A program made the position numbers and the translations under genes. Below the pieces are notes generated by a model. That model did not search any database. It had not been told where the DNA came from and was given only the letters and a program-made list of their open reading frames with translations. Source: Parasponia andersonii (Eukaryota > Streptophyta > Magnoliopsida > Rosales > Cannabaceae). From it: a stretch of DNA of 64,000 bases. Location: positions 405,303 through 469,302 of the forward strand of contig JXTB01000132.1 in assembly GCA_002914805.1 (NCBI GenBank), given 5' to 3'. Shown here piece by piece: positions 1 to 12,321 of this stretch. Within the stretch, counting starts at the first letter, position 1. Each line of letters starts with the position of its first letter.

Positions 1-658
1 TGATCAAACTAGTTCAAACAAATAATCACAATTTCTGAGTAACAATCCACACAAAAACTCACCAACCAAATCAGTATTTAATGTAATAACCTAGAATAAT
101 AGTTTCTAGAAATTGATAAGCAAAGAAAGCAAAATAAAGGAAAAAAACTCACACAAAACTTTGAAGGCTACGAAAGTGATGAAAACGATAGATTTTGGGC
201 TCGAAAACTGGAGTGAATGGAATATAGTCAATTCAAATCGTAGGGCTCAGAATAAGCTTCGATTTGATATATAATATATATTGTTTTAATAACCGGATCA
301 AAAGTTACAATCATTTTACTGAAGCACTATCAAAATTCTCTAACTCAACCACAGATTCTTCTTTTTTTGGGGGGTTTTTGATTTCGGGAATCTTTCTCTT
401 TTTTTTTTAATTGAGAATCCAAATAATAATTGAAACTACAAAGGCTAACTGAAGGATACAAAGATATAAATTCTGATTCAAAAGGCAAACAAGGAGGAAT
501 CTGAATTTGGCTACGACTAGAATAGATAATTCGGTTACTCTTTTTTTTTTTACGATTTAAATGAAACAAAGAAGAAATAAATAAAGGCTGGTACGAATAA
601 GAGGAAAAATTAAAGGATAGAATAAACCTGATACTAGAATCCGACTCTTGATACCAAA
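1..658 (-). mobile_element. 5' internal part of an LTR retrotransposon running off the left edge
   Basis: This is the leader region of a minus-strand LTR element whose LTR lies at 659-1464. A primer-binding site for initiator tRNA-Met, read on the minus strand as TGGTATCAAGAG, lies at 645-656 just inside the LTR. The rest of the stretch is AT-rich with poly-T runs, and I recognise no gag or pol domain in it. An open stretch at 345-698 on the minus strand runs across the LTR boundary and looks fortuitous. The coding part and the other LTR should lie left of the window, so superfamily cannot be decided here. Confidence 0.6.
645..656 (-). other. Primer-binding site (tRNA-iMet type)
   Basis: On the minus strand the sequence TGGTATCAAGAG follows the LTR end after two T residues. 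It resembles the initiator-Met tRNA 3' end that plant LTR elements use to prime reverse transcription. It fixes the orientation of the element and the inner border of its LTR. Confidence 0.6.
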
Positions 659-1464
659 TGATACGTTCCCTGCTAACTTGTGATGAAATCCGAAACAAGG
701 ATGATGCCTAGGACCGTTCTACAATTAGATTTGGATGGAAAACCTTGACTCAACACCTATAAAGAGATGTGAACCTTGGTATAAAGGAAGATGCCACAAT
801 CAAGGATAGAAAACTCAATTGATAAGTCAAGGGATGAACGCCACAAAAAAATCTGATAAGTTTGAATAAGTTCTCAAAGAACCAAAGAGAAATTACTTTT
901 AATTTTTAATGAATTGTAATCTACTCTTATTGAATGAAAAGTGTACAATATATAGGCCAAGGGCCACGAAATTTTAAGTCCAAAAACATCCTAAGAACAC
1001 CTAAGGTAACTTACCCAAAATCAGAAAAGGTAAGTAGGAAAATAACCCTAATAGCTAACCTAAATTCGTCCCTAATTACATGGTAGGCAATCTAATTTTA
1101 ATCCCTTAATTTTCAGCCTATTACACACCACTACAAAAAAAGAAACAAGCAAATAAATCATTTTGGGAAACTAATAACTAAAATAGGAAAGTAAGCTATG
1201 ACTTGGCTTTCAAGCCTTTACATATCAGATTTCCCTTCCATATGCACTTATGGACTTTCTTGAACTTGAATCAAGCTTGTTACGGCCTTAGAAATTCGTT
1301 CATCTCTATTATCAGGCCTCCACGTGCATGCCTGAATCCAAATCCATTGAATCAGTCCACTTAACGCATTTTGGAATTTTTTTGCATGTGCTCTTGTAAC
1401 TGAACCAATGTGAACTTGGATAGGATCCGCATTCCATACCCTCGTGCTTGCCATGTCCTCATCA
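659..1464 (-). repeat. 5' LTR (about 806 bp) of the leftmost retrotransposon
   Basis: The block begins TGATACGTTCC and ends CCTCATCA on the plus strand, giving TGAT/ATCA inverted ends. The inner border is set by the primer-binding site at 645-656. The outer border is set by the abrupt resumption at 1465 of sequence that also occurs in the intact LTR at 8463. The element therefore inserted into the 3' LTR of the gypsy element at 1465-9633. The partner LTR is not in the window, so the element cannot be dated. Confidence 0.7.
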
Positions 1465-2686
1465 ACGACGCTAGAAAAGTCCTTTGTCGATCAACTGGTT
1501 GTTCAGACGGTCGTTTCCATATTCCAACACATTCACTTGAAAAACTGAATTTCCAAACAGAGCCTCAGATTGAGAAACAGATGTCACCACTGAGTTTAGA
1601 ACACCCGAAAATGTTGGATTAGACATAAACTTTGTCGAAAATGGGTTCCAGTGTGTAATCGGCCTGTGACACGCAAAATGGTGCAATTCAAGAGCTATTT
1701 TTTCGATTTTTGTGCCACTTTAAAAAATAGTGATATTTTATATCAATATTTATGTCCCGACCTCAATGAGTCCAAATTTGAAGTCAGAACTCAGTTTTGA
1801 GGTCCCAAGCATTAAATGGGCTCACAAATCTAAAATTATAAAAATACCACATTTTGAAAATAATTAGAAAATGCCACTTTTTCATATCGATAATTACGAC
1901 CTTTCGGTTACTGTTTCAACACTTTAAAACTATGAGATTTCATGTTTCAATCTCCTCTTTCAAGTGGTATAATTTTCTCGAGCAAAATAACTCAATTCCA
2001 AAATAATTAGAAAAATACCACAAATTTAATATTATAAAACTCCTACAGTAACAAACTTCTCACCAGAGCCGAGTTAGAGGCGAGAGTGGTTAGAAATGAA
2101 AGCTGACGTCAGGACGAGTTCAACGATAGCGATGGCGAGTCAATCGGACGTCGGAGGAAGAAACGGCGAGCGCAAAATAATTCTGGTGGCGGTGATTTCG
2201 GGCGGTCTTTTCTCTAACGAGGAGAGGCGGTTCACGATAGCAACACTCAGCGCTAGTTTATCGGTGGCTTCCTATCAAAAAGGGCTGGCATGTCGGGCAC
2301 AGCGGTGGCTAGTGGCACGGCGGTGAATAGTAACAGAGAATAGGTTTAAGGACCTTTGTGAAGAAGAATAAAAAAGGTGGTAGTGGGGCACGTGTCATTA
2401 CCTAACTGGACTAAAAAAAAGTCTCTGAAATTCCACTTTAGCCATAGATTTTAAAAAGATTCTTTCATTTTTATCCCTTTTTAATTATATTTTTATCTCT
2501 GGTTGGAAATTTTTTTTTCGCTTTTGCCCCAAATGCACCTAGACTTTATTTTGTCTAGGTTGAACACTAATGATTTAATTAGAAATATTTTCAGAGTTTT
2601 ATTTAATTAATCTGAAAATATAAAATTATCAAAATACCCTTGAATTAAAATTACTTAATTACCCTTACAAAATTTAGGATTTTACA
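1465..2686 (-). repeat. 3' LTR fragment of the Tekay-type element
   Basis: It matches 8463-9633 in the intact 5' LTR over its whole length and ends at the same bases (TTTTACA on the plus strand). The remaining part, equivalent to 7472-8462, is missing because the neighbouring LTR element inserted at 1464/1465. That remainder should lie beyond the left edge of the window. Confidence 0.85.
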
Positions 2687-2698
2687 TCCTCTCCCCTT
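2687..2698 (-). other. Polypurine tract next to the 3' LTR
   Basis: On the minus strand AAGGGGAGAGGA lies directly before the LTR start TGTAAAATCC. This is the expected plus-strand primer site of an LTR element and confirms minus orientation and the LTR border. Confidence 0.8.
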
Positions 2699-2749
2699 AA
2701 AAAAAATCATCCTGAAATTCAAATATAAGGGTCAAAGTACAACTTCAAG

Positions 2750-5650
2750 TTGAAAGTTAAGCAAATGAGGATATTTTTCATACATTTTTGCTTCTAGCTC
2801 CCAAGTGGCTTCGTCTTCCTTATGGTGTTGCCAAACAACCTTAACAAGTGGTATCTCTCTATTTTGAATCACTTTGAGCTCTCTCCCTAGTATTCGGACT
2901 GGTTGTTCCCTATATGTTATATCTTCTTATAATGGTACTTCCACATGCTCGATAACATGCGATAGGTCAGGCACATACTTCTTGAGCATCGAGACATGAA
3001 AAACACTGTGCACTCGGCCCAAGGCAAATCCAAGTGATATACGACAGATCCAATTCTAGCAGTAATTTCAAATGGTTCAATATATCTTGGACCCAATTTT
3101 CCTTTAAGCCCAAATCTAGTGATCCCACGCCTTGGCGTCACTTTCAAGAATACTTAATAACCAACTTTGAACTCTATTTCATGTCTCTTTGGGTCCGTAT
3201 AGCTTTTCTAACAACTCTGCAAAACTTTAAGTCTTTTCTGAATCTTGTTAATTTTCTCAGTAGTCTCTTGTATCAATTCTAGCCCAAGCGTAACACGTTC
3301 CTCTGCATTAGCTCAACACAAGGGTGATTTACATGGTCTTCCATATAATACCTCGTATGAAGCCATGCCAAGACTAGTTTAGTAGCTATTGTTATAAGCA
3401 AATTCCACCAATGACAGGTGATCATCCTAGCTTCCACTGAAATCCAGTATATAAGAGCGAAGCATGTCTTTTAGAATATGAATAGTCCTATCAGATTGGC
3501 CATCTATTTGAGGATGGTGAGCAGTACTGAGATTTAGTTCTGTCCCCAAAGCTCTTTGCAAGACTCTCCAGAACTTGGATGTAAATCTTGGGTCTCTATT
3601 AGATACTATGCTTGATAGTACTCTATGCAATCTAACAATATTCTCAATGTAGAGAGGCTAAGCTAGTTGAGTGAAAAATCAGACTTGATCGGTATGAAAT
3701 GAGCAGTTTTCATCAAACGAACAACGATCACTCAAACAGCATCGTGCTTTCTTCGTGCCATTGGCAAACCCATCACAAAGTCCATTGTGATCTTATCCCA
3801 TTTCCACTCTGGTATGGGTAAAGGCTGTAGCAGTCCAGCTGGTCTCTGGTGTTCAACTTTGATTTGTTGACATGTCATGCACTTAGCCACGAAAGTAGTT
3901 ATGTCACGTTTCATACTTTTCCACCAATACTATCTTTTCAGATCATGATACATCTTTGTGCTATCAGGATGTACTGTAAATTTAGACTTATGAGCTTTAG
4001 TGAAACTAATCTCTCTAAGATGAGGATTATTAGCGACTGCTAGTTTTCCTCTGAAAAGCTTTTCCTCTGAAAAGCATAAATCCTCTATTTGTACTCCAAC
4101 CTTCCAATTGTTCACCATTTTCGAGTTGATTCCAGATTGTCCTTAACTTTTGGTCTTGCCATTGACTTTGCTGCACAATCTGGAGAAGTGTAGATGTGGC
4201 AATAACATTACTGAGATAAGCATTATTGTCGGACTCAAGGTACTACGAGTTATAATCACCAATTGCCACTGAGTTCTTCCAATATTGAAAAATAAGTGTA
4301 GCCAATATACCATAAGGTTTTCTACTCAAAGCATCAACTACAAAATTGGCCTTGCCAGGATGGTACTATAGTTCAAAGTTATAGTCTTCCATATATTCAA
4401 CCCATCTTCATTGCCTTAAATTCAGATCTTATGGAGTGAAAAGGTATTTCAAACTCTTATGTTCAAAGAATATTTCGAATTTCACACCATATAGATAACA
4501 CCTCCAAATTTTGAGTGCGAAAATTACTGCTACAAGTTCCAGGTCATGGGTAGGATAGTTTCTCTCATGTAGCTTCAACTGACGAGAAACATACGCTACA
4601 ATTCAACTATTTGTATCAGAACACACCCCAATCCCATCTTTGAAGTATCGATATACACCACGTAAGGTTCACTACTCTCGCATACAGTAAGAACAAGTGT
4701 AGTTTTCAAACTATGCTTCAGTTTCCTGAAAGCTTCTTAACAATCACTATCCCAAACAAAATTGACATCTTTCCTGGTTAACCTCATCAATGGTAATGCA
4801 ACCTTTGAGAAATTCTGAACAAAACGTAGCTTGCCAAACTGAGGAAACTTCATATCTCTGTCACATTCTTTGGTCTTTCCCACTTTAGAACGGCTTCTAC
4901 TTTAGTAGGATCGATTGAGATACCTTCTTGAGAAATTACATGCCCCAAAACTTTAACTTCTGATATCCATAAGTCACATTTCAATCACTTGGCATATAAC
5001 TGTTGACTTCTCAAAACTTCAAGCACTATCCTCAAATATTCGGCATGATTTTCTTGGGTCTTGGAATATATCAGGATATCATTAATGAAATAACTACGAA
5101 ACAATCCAAGTATGGCTTGAAAATCCAGTTCATGAGGTCCACAAAAGCTGTAGGTGCATTTGTCAAACCAAAAGGTATTATCAGAAACTTAAAGTGACCG
5201 TAATGAGTTATGAATGCTATTTCGGTATATTCCCCTCTCTTATCTTCAATTAGTGATAACTTGACCTCAAGTTAATCTTGGACAAGAATCTTGAACCACC
5301 AAGTTGATCAAATAGTTCGTCAATCCTTGGCAAAAGATACTTGTTCTTTATTGTCAATTGGTTTAACTTCCTGTAGTCTACACAAAGCCTTAAAGTACCG
5401 TCAGCTTTCTTGGCGAACAAAACAGGAGCACCCCAAGGGAAAGTACTACTCTGAATAAAACCCTTGGATATCAAATCATCCAATTGTCCTCTCAATTCAT
5501 TCATCTCTGCAGGAGCCATGTGGTAGGCTGAAATAGAAATTGGCTGAGCCCTAGGAATAAGGTTAATACAGAACTCAATCTCTCTATCAAGTGGTAGCCC
5601 TGGTAAATCCTCTGGAAATACCTCTGAATATTCACTCACCACCGATATCT
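2750..5650 (-). pseudogene. pol remnant (RT, RNase H, integrase, chromodomain-like tail)
   Basis: Reverse transcriptase is recognisable at about 5250-5642, with the [15 protein letters not shown] and [11 protein letters not shown] blocks. RNase H follows at about 4230-4650. Integrase spans about 3300-4130, with the [11 protein letters not shown] zinc-finger end, the DFVMGLP core start and a later segment with SNRDPRFTSKFW. A tail with PRYIEPFEI and a chromodomain-like end reaches about 2760. The region is a fossil with many breaks and no plausible activity. Confidence 0.85.
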
Positions 5651-5858
5651 ATAGGTCTTGATCACCAGTCATCATTGCTATCAATGATAAATAAGTTCCC
5701 ATAACACTTAAGTTTCTTCCTACCACCCAAATAGGCTTTTAGAACATAACTTGGTTTCAATAAATTCATTCGATCTTGACATCTTATGGGTTGTCTATCA
5801 TCCAAAAAAGTGTCATTCGTTTATCATAACAATCGACAATAGCTCGATACTTGGATAA

Positions 5859-6125
5859 CTAATCCATACTGAGTATTACATCATATTGTTTCATTGGCAA
5901 CATAATTAAATCAGTAAGTAATTCTTTACTGTCAATCACCATACAATAAGATTTACACACACTAGACACATCAACTACTCCACCCATAGGTGTTCCCAAA
6001 GTCAAGACATAATCCAATTCAGAAAATTCTAACCCCAAAAGTTGAACAAACAACAAGGATATGAATGAATGAGATGCACCATTGTCAAACAAAAAACGTG
6101 CCCAATAGTGTGAAATAAGAACCAT
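5859..6125 (-). pseudogene. Retroviral-type aspartic protease remnant
   Basis: The block has the hallmark LFDNGASHSFIS (an active-site-like D-S/N-G-A motif) and the typical downstream YDVILSMDWL-like end of the Ty3-gypsy protease. It lies between gag and reverse transcriptase, as expected for this superfamily. It is part of the broken polyprotein. Confidence 0.75.
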
Positions 6126-6479
6126 ACCATCAACAACACCTCGAACAGTGTGTTCATTTGTACTATCGGTTCCAAAAATTGCATAAGCTTGGCTAGTGAA
6201 TTTTCTTTTTCCTTTATTATCTCTTCCTTATCCAGGACAACTACTGCAAGATCCGGGGCCACTGCTATCATATCCATGCCCTCCTTGACTCCCTAAAGCC
6301 TGAGGAGTCTGGAAATAGTAAGTGTAACCCTGGGGGCGGTACTGGTGCTGGTAAAGTGGTAGAGATAAAAAAGCTTGGGAAACACCCTGAGATGGCTGAG
6401 ACCTAGCTTGAGTATTCTGGTGAGGTGTTGAACTAGAATCGCTTCCAGTTGATCCCCCATGAGAAAGAAAGGATTTCTA

Positions 6480-7349
6480 TAGACGTTTGGGGCATTCATT
6501 CCTCTTATGGCCCTGCTAACCATAGTGGTAACACGTATAGGGGTTGAACCTCCTTTTACTTAATGATCCACCACTAGTATAGCTTTTGTTGTTTAGTGAA
6601 CCTTGGGCAGACCATTGTCCTTGGTTCCTCTTCTTCACTTTCCTATCATTACTTTTATTCTTCCTTACACCTTACTCATTTTCTATAACTTCAGCTCGTT
6701 GGGCAGCTAACAGTGCTTTAGAGAGTGTGGCAAATAAGTGAATAGTAATACAGTTGTAAATGTTTTGATTCAAACTATTCTTGAACTAGGCAATTCAGTA
6801 AGTGTCACTCACTGTTGGGCTAAGGGCAAGGCTTGCCAATTCTGTGAACTTCATCATGTATTGGTTCACTATTTTATTCCCCTGAGTCAGTCTCTCAAAA
6901 CGACCAACCACTTCAGCTTGCTAATCATCAATTGCACAATGTGCTTTGAAGATTCTTTCAAATTCTTCCCATGTTATGCCTTCTACATTCTATATAACCT
7001 TAATAGACTCCTAGCAATGGATAGCATTCCTCGACAAGTGAGATATAGCAAATACATCCCAAAACTCTCTAAGAGCACCGAGGGCCCGAAAGCGTCGTGT
7101 CATCTCATGCGACCACGCGTTGGCAACTAGTGGGTCTAGGGTTCCGTCATACTGTCTAGGCTGAAGGTGCATAAATGTGTAAAGATGGTGAGCTTGATGC
7201 TCTTGCTGTGGTTGAGGTTGAGGCTCATAGTTAGAACTTTGCATCCCAAGGAAAGCATGATGCAATGCTTCGAAAAACTAGTTGAAGTCTTGTGGAACTA
7301 GAGGGGGCTGGGCACTAGGTTGGCACCTCGGAGTTCTCATAGGAGGCAT
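6480..7349 (-). pseudogene. gag remnant
   Basis: The probable start at 7349 opens with MPPMRTPRCQPSAQPPLVPQ. The capsid-like segment near 7011-7265 has the typical plant gag pattern DGTLDPLVANAWSHEM. A glutamine-rich segment and a zinc-knuckle remnant follow near 6484-6525. Gag forms the virus-like particle in intact relatives. This copy is broken. Confidence 0.75.
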
Positions 7350-7450
7350 TTTGAAAGTCTGAAATGATATTAGTGACGTAATGATGCATATCGTCAGAAA
7401 AATATTTTCAATCTAGTTTAATAGTATTATATCTAGGGTATTTAAATCTC

Positions 7451-7464
7451 TGACTTTGATACCA
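7451..7464 (-). other. Primer-binding site of the Tekay-type element
   Basis: On the minus strand TGGTATCAAAGTCA matches the initiator-Met tRNA 3' end used by plant Ty3-gypsy elements. It sits 7 bp inside the 5' LTR and sets that LTR's inner border near 7472. Confidence 0.7.
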
Positions 7465-7471
7465 CAATTTC

Positions 7472-9633
7472 TATCACGACCTAAACCCTAAGACAATGCC
7501 AGAAGAGGAATTTCGCTAGAATTGGAAATTCTTTAATTAATACAGAAAAGGTATTAAGAGTTTTGAAAATTTTGTTTAAATGGCACGATAACTAAAACAT
7601 TTATAATTCCAACCAGTCCATAGTCACCAATAAACATAAAGTTAATAATTTAGAAGAACCAAATTCAAATAATTAATCGAGCATCACCATTCATATCTCA
7701 ATATCAAACTAGTGTGGCATATATATTTTACAAACATAATCAAGTAGTATAATCTATTTATTTAACAAGACTTAAACACAAGTCTTAAATCTGCACCCTT
7801 AACATTACTAAGTCATGAACTGTACATCACATAAATCAACATCTCACATGAGCTCTCACCATCTCATCATGACTAGAGCAACTAATACTATATGTATTGA
7901 GTGCTCTCTGCTTGATATCTATCTCTGGAAACCAGAGGGACACCCATGTGTCTTATCTTACCGAGCCGGAGAGGCACCAAATGCCTACACCTACCGAGTG
8001 GAGATAGTCAGCAGACAGACCTCGCGCAGGTTTATGAGCTCTCACCGAAGGTGGGTGTACTAGTCCACCTACTACAACACCGTGATATCCAAGATGACTC
8101 TCATGCATTATCGTATGAAATGTACAATATGTGGAGTCTCAAATAACCATGCAGTAGTTTAACATTCTAGACATGCTCTAATTTGTAAACAAAAATCCAT
8201 TTTGTACTTAAAAATCCAAAACACTATTCCTAAGATTTAGCCAAATCCCAAGATTGAAACTAGTACAAAATTATACACAGAATATCCAGAGCAATCCAAA
8301 CTATTTCACAAGTTCACAGTTCATTAAAATAATTATTCAAATAATTTTATTTAATAAACTCACGAAATTTCATATTTTAGAATAAATTCCAATTTTAATA
8401 AAAAATAATAGAAAACAAGAAAATTGAATCCCCTACCTCGAAATAGTAATTATGCTTAGTTGACGATGCTAGAAAAGTCCTTTGTCGATCAGTTGGTTGT
8501 TCAGACGGTCGTTTCCGGATTCCAACACGTTCACTTGAAAAAGTGAATTTCCAAACAGGGCCTCAGATTGAGAAACAGATGTCACCACTGAATTCAGAAC
8601 ACCCAAAAATGTTGGATTAGATGTAAACTTTGTCGAAAACAAGTTCCTATGTGGAACTAGTCTGTGGCACGAAAAATTGTGCAATTCATGAGCTATTGTC
8701 TCGATTTTTGTGCCACTTTAGAAAATAATGGTATTTTATATCAACATTCATGTCCCGACATCAATGAATCCAAATTCGAAGTCAGAACTCAGTTTCGAGG
8801 TCCCGAGCATTAAATGGGCTAAAAAATCTAAAAATTATGAAATACCACATTTTGAAAATCATTAGAAAAATGCCACTTTTTTCATATCGATAATTAGCGA
8901 CCTTCTAGTTATCATTTCAATACTTCAAAATTATGAGATTTTGTGTTTTAATCTCCTCTTTCAAGTGGTATAATTTTCTCGAGCAAAATAACTCAATTCC
9001 AAAATAATTTAAAAAAATACCACAAAATTTAATATTATAAAAGTGCTACAGTAACCAACTTCTCATCAGAGCCGAGTTAGAGGCTGAGAGTGGTCAGAAA
9101 TGAAAATTGACGTCAAGACGAGTTCAATGGTGGCGGCGGCGAGTTGATCGGACATCGGAGGAAGAAATGGCGGGCGAAAAACCGTTCTGGTGGGCCAGTG
9201 CGTCCAGCACGGCGGTGGCTAGTGGCGCAGCAGTGAATAATAACAAAGAGTAGGTTCAAGGACCTTTGTGAAGAAGGAGAAGAAAAAGAAAGGCGGGGGT
9301 TTTTATACAATTTTCAGAAATTGTTGGTAACAGGACATGTGTCACTACCTGACTGGACTAAAAAAAAGTTTCAAAAATTCCACTTTGGCCATAAATTTTA
9401 AAAAGATTCTTTCACTTTAATCCTTTCTTAATTACATTTTTGTCTCTAGTTGGCAATTTCTTTTTCACTTTTGCCCCAAATGCACCTAGACTTTATTTTT
9501 TCTAGGTTCAACACTAATGATTTAATTTTAAATATTTTCATATTTTTATTTAATTTATCCAAAAATATAAAATTACTAAAATACCCTTGAATTAAAATTA
9601 CTTAATTACCCTTACAAAATTTAGGATTTTACA
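7472..9633 (-). repeat. 5' LTR (about 2.16 kb) of the Tekay-type element
   Basis: The outer end at 9633 reads TGTAAAATCC on the minus strand, and the inner end near 7472 reads GGTCGTGATA just before the primer-binding site. The part 8463-9633 is repeated at 1465-2686. The part 7472-8462 has no partner in the window because of the nested insertion on the left. Confidence 0.8.
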
Positions 9634-9822
9634 TGAATCCATTTTTGAATTATAAAACATAGTAATTGGAATTTTATAACCAATTGTATTTTTCAACATC
9701 AAATAAGTGGAATTCTACTTTACGGGCACGTCAACTTTGAATTTTCTTAGTTTTCTTAGGCTTTGTAATATCTTTTAAATTTGGAAATCTGAGGATTAGA
9801 AGTATAATTATGGAATAACAAT

Positions 9823-10792
9823 TTAAATATTTTCAATATAGATACTTATTACATCCATACCTGATTTGACAATGAAGTTAATGATATGACATGAACAATA
9901 TTGATGCAGTAAGAATCTTTCAGTAAATGAACTTACCAAATTTTTAAGTAATTTTATGGCATTTGTATTAGCAGTAGTATTATCTAAAGTGATAGAGATA
10001 ATGCAGTTGGCTATGCCATATTCTTCAATAATATTTAAAATTCTATCTCTAATATTTTCTGTAGCATGTTCATCATCAACGACTCTAAAACTAATTATTC
10101 TTTTTTGCATTATCCATCTTGAATCTAAATAATATGCAACTATGATTAAATAATCTTATTTAGAATTAGCACCTCTAATATTAGATGTCAATGCAATGCA
10201 AAAGTTCAATAAAGTTAATTTAGATATTAGTTATTTGTGCATATTTTCATAAATTGTAATCGAATCACTCCTAGTGGTATTTCTAGAAACTCTTTTAAAG
10301 TTTGCAATCTTCATAGCTACTACAATCATCGAATCCTAGTGGCAAATCCGTTTTAGCAATTAAATGTACTAGAGACTCCCTAACTACCAAAGGATCATAG
10401 TTCTAAGAACTTACTGGACCATCCTTATTAAATTAAAGTGTGCATTCAGTAGACTTCTTGCCTCCTTTATATTTTTTGAAACATGTATCACTATGTCTAT
10501 TGAGATAAGTGGTCCAACTAGATAGTTTAGTAATTAATATTTTTTTGCAATATTTACATCTCATCATTTTTGTCTTCTTGCCATCAGCCTTATCTTCAAA
10601 TTCCATATCGAAATGGTCTTATACATTAGATGCTGTCTTTACAAGTTTTGAGGTTTTACTTATATTTGATGAACAACTAACTTGAAACTGAAAACAACTT
10701 CCACTACCATTCAAATTAGTTTACATTTCCGGGACTTGGTCACCCCTTTAAATATGCAAATTTGGTCTTTTTCTTCATTAGCATCCATTTCC
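9823..10792 (-). pseudogene. hAT transposase remnant with BED zinc finger
   Basis: The N-terminal end near 10792 starts MDANEEKDQICIFKG. A BED-type zinc finger is seen at about 10485-10600 (MRCKYC, then a WTTYLNRH and SDTC end). The catalytic-domain block at 9823-10110 has KRIISFRVVDDEHATENI, ITLDNTTANTNAI (the second conserved aspartate region) and CSCHIINFIVK, close to the plant RICESLEEPER-like hAT transposases. Several in-frame stops and frame changes separate these blocks, and the C-terminal half is absent. It is not functional. The family moves DNA by cut and paste with 8-bp target duplications. Confidence 0.8.
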
Positions 10793-10909
10793 AAATCAAT
10801 AGGGATATTTATCACATATCCATATCCTATATTCAAACACATAATAATATGTTACATAATTAATTTTAATTCACAATTTGGAATGATAATAATTATATTA
10901 CTAATTTAA

Positions 10910-11490
10910 TTATAATAAATTTTCTACTAACTTTATTATAAACATTTTAATAATTTAATTAACTTGAATTAGAATTATAATAAACATATTACTAAATTAA
11001 TTAATTTGAATATATTATTATAATAAATTTTCTACTAACTTAATTGTAAATATTGAAATTAAACATCCTAAACATAACTACATAAGTCATAATTATGATA
11101 ATAAACATAATACTAATTTAACTAACTTGAATTAAAATTATAATAAATATACTACTAAATTAATTAATTTAAATATATTATTATAATAAACTTTCTACTA
11201 ACTTAAATGTAAAGATTGAAATCGAGCATATTACTAAACATAACTACATAAGTCATAATAGTGATAAGATTATTATACTAGAAAACATACTACAAAATAA
11301 TTGAAATTAAAAAGACAGGTGTGATAAATTGAATTTTATATACTTAAAACTTAAATGTAAAGATTGAAATCGAGCATATTACTAAACATAACTACATAAG
11401 TCATAATAGTGATAAGATTATTATACTAGAAAACTAATTGAAATTAAAAAGACAGGTGTGATAAATTGAATTTTAGATACTTAAAAAATC
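10910..11490. repeat. AT-rich minisatellite within the hAT element
   Basis: Diverged units containing the words TTTCTACTAACTT and TAAACATAACTACATAAGTC recur near 10917, 11028 and 11190. The last unit is duplicated in tandem with a period of about 148 bp (11201-11348 and 11349-11487). The two copies are nearly identical apart from a short deletion, so the last duplication is recent relative to the other units. Confidence 0.75.
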
Positions 11491-12033
11491 ATATCGTATA
11501 AGAGTTGAGATATTTGTACAATGGAAGATATTTGGATTTGGGAAGAATAGGACGTGAGGATTGTAAACTATAATCAAAAATTATAATTTAGTAATTAGAT
11601 AATATAATTAGAGAGAAATAATAAGAGAATAATAGAGTATTAGATTGAATTTAAACTTGAAAGTGTGAAAAAAAAAAAAAAGTGAGAGAAAGAGGTATTT
11701 ACAGTATAGAAAAAAGCTTCTTTTTTTAGTTTATTTTAAAACATTAAAAAAAATTAAAAAAAAAAAAAGATTAATTGGCGGAGCCGTTGGTGCCCCCTCC
11801 AAGCCCTAATAGTAATAATACCGTTGGGCCCAATAGCTGTACATCTATTGGTGGTAACACAAGGGCCCAGAATTTAGGCCGAAAGAAGAATGATGCTTTG
11901 CGGGGAAGGCTGGCCTAGCGGGCTGGGCCACAACTTATATGCCCACCCTAATCCTGTCCTTGGGCTGAGCCAAGGCCCTACTATTTATAGGTCGTATGCC
12001 GGCCCATTAGACCCGACCGATTTGCCAACTCTA

Positions 12034-12285
12034 CTTGTGATGAGTTACTAAGATTTGAAATTACCTGCTATTCACAGTGCGTGTGATGAACTGTGATGAT
12101 TTTGCATGAACTAGGCTAGTAATCTTTATATACGAAGTCTTATTATGAAATTGTAACTATTGAAGTATTATACTTGTGAATAGTATGATCATCATTAAGT
12201 GTATTTAACAGAATTTTGTGATTTTTATGTAAGCTAGATTTACACTTATATTCTATTGGCAATCTTTTCAATATTTTGTCGAGTG

Positions 12286-12321
<36 letters not shown>

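Larger units (their letters stand above)
1465..9633 (-). mobile_element. Ty3-gypsy retrotransposon, Tekay-type chromovirus, broken
   Basis: Reading leftward on the minus strand the order is 5' LTR (7472-9633), tRNA-Met primer-binding site, gag, protease, reverse transcriptase, RNase H, integrase, chromodomain-like end, polypurine tract and 3' LTR (1465-2686, incomplete). This order, with integrase after RNase H plus a chromodomain-like tail, marks a Ty3-gypsy chromovirus, most like the Tekay/Del clade. The coding region is heavily broken, with many breaks. The shared LTR parts differ at roughly a tenth of positions by eye, so the copy is several million years old. Its right LTR abuts hAT sequence, so it probably landed in the hAT element. 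Confidence 0.85.
9634..12033 (-). mobile_element. hAT-superfamily DNA transposon, 5' part
   Basis: The right end at 12021-12033 reads TAGAGTTGGCAAA on the minus strand, matching the terminal inverted repeat of plant hAT elements. Inside follow a GC-rich subterminal region rich in GGCCC words (11780-12020), an AT-rich minisatellite (10910-11490) and a transposase remnant on the minus strand (9823-10792). The left part is cut off at 9634 by the Tekay-type element, so the C-terminal dimerisation domain and the second inverted repeat are not here. They may lie beyond the left edge. Confidence 0.75.
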
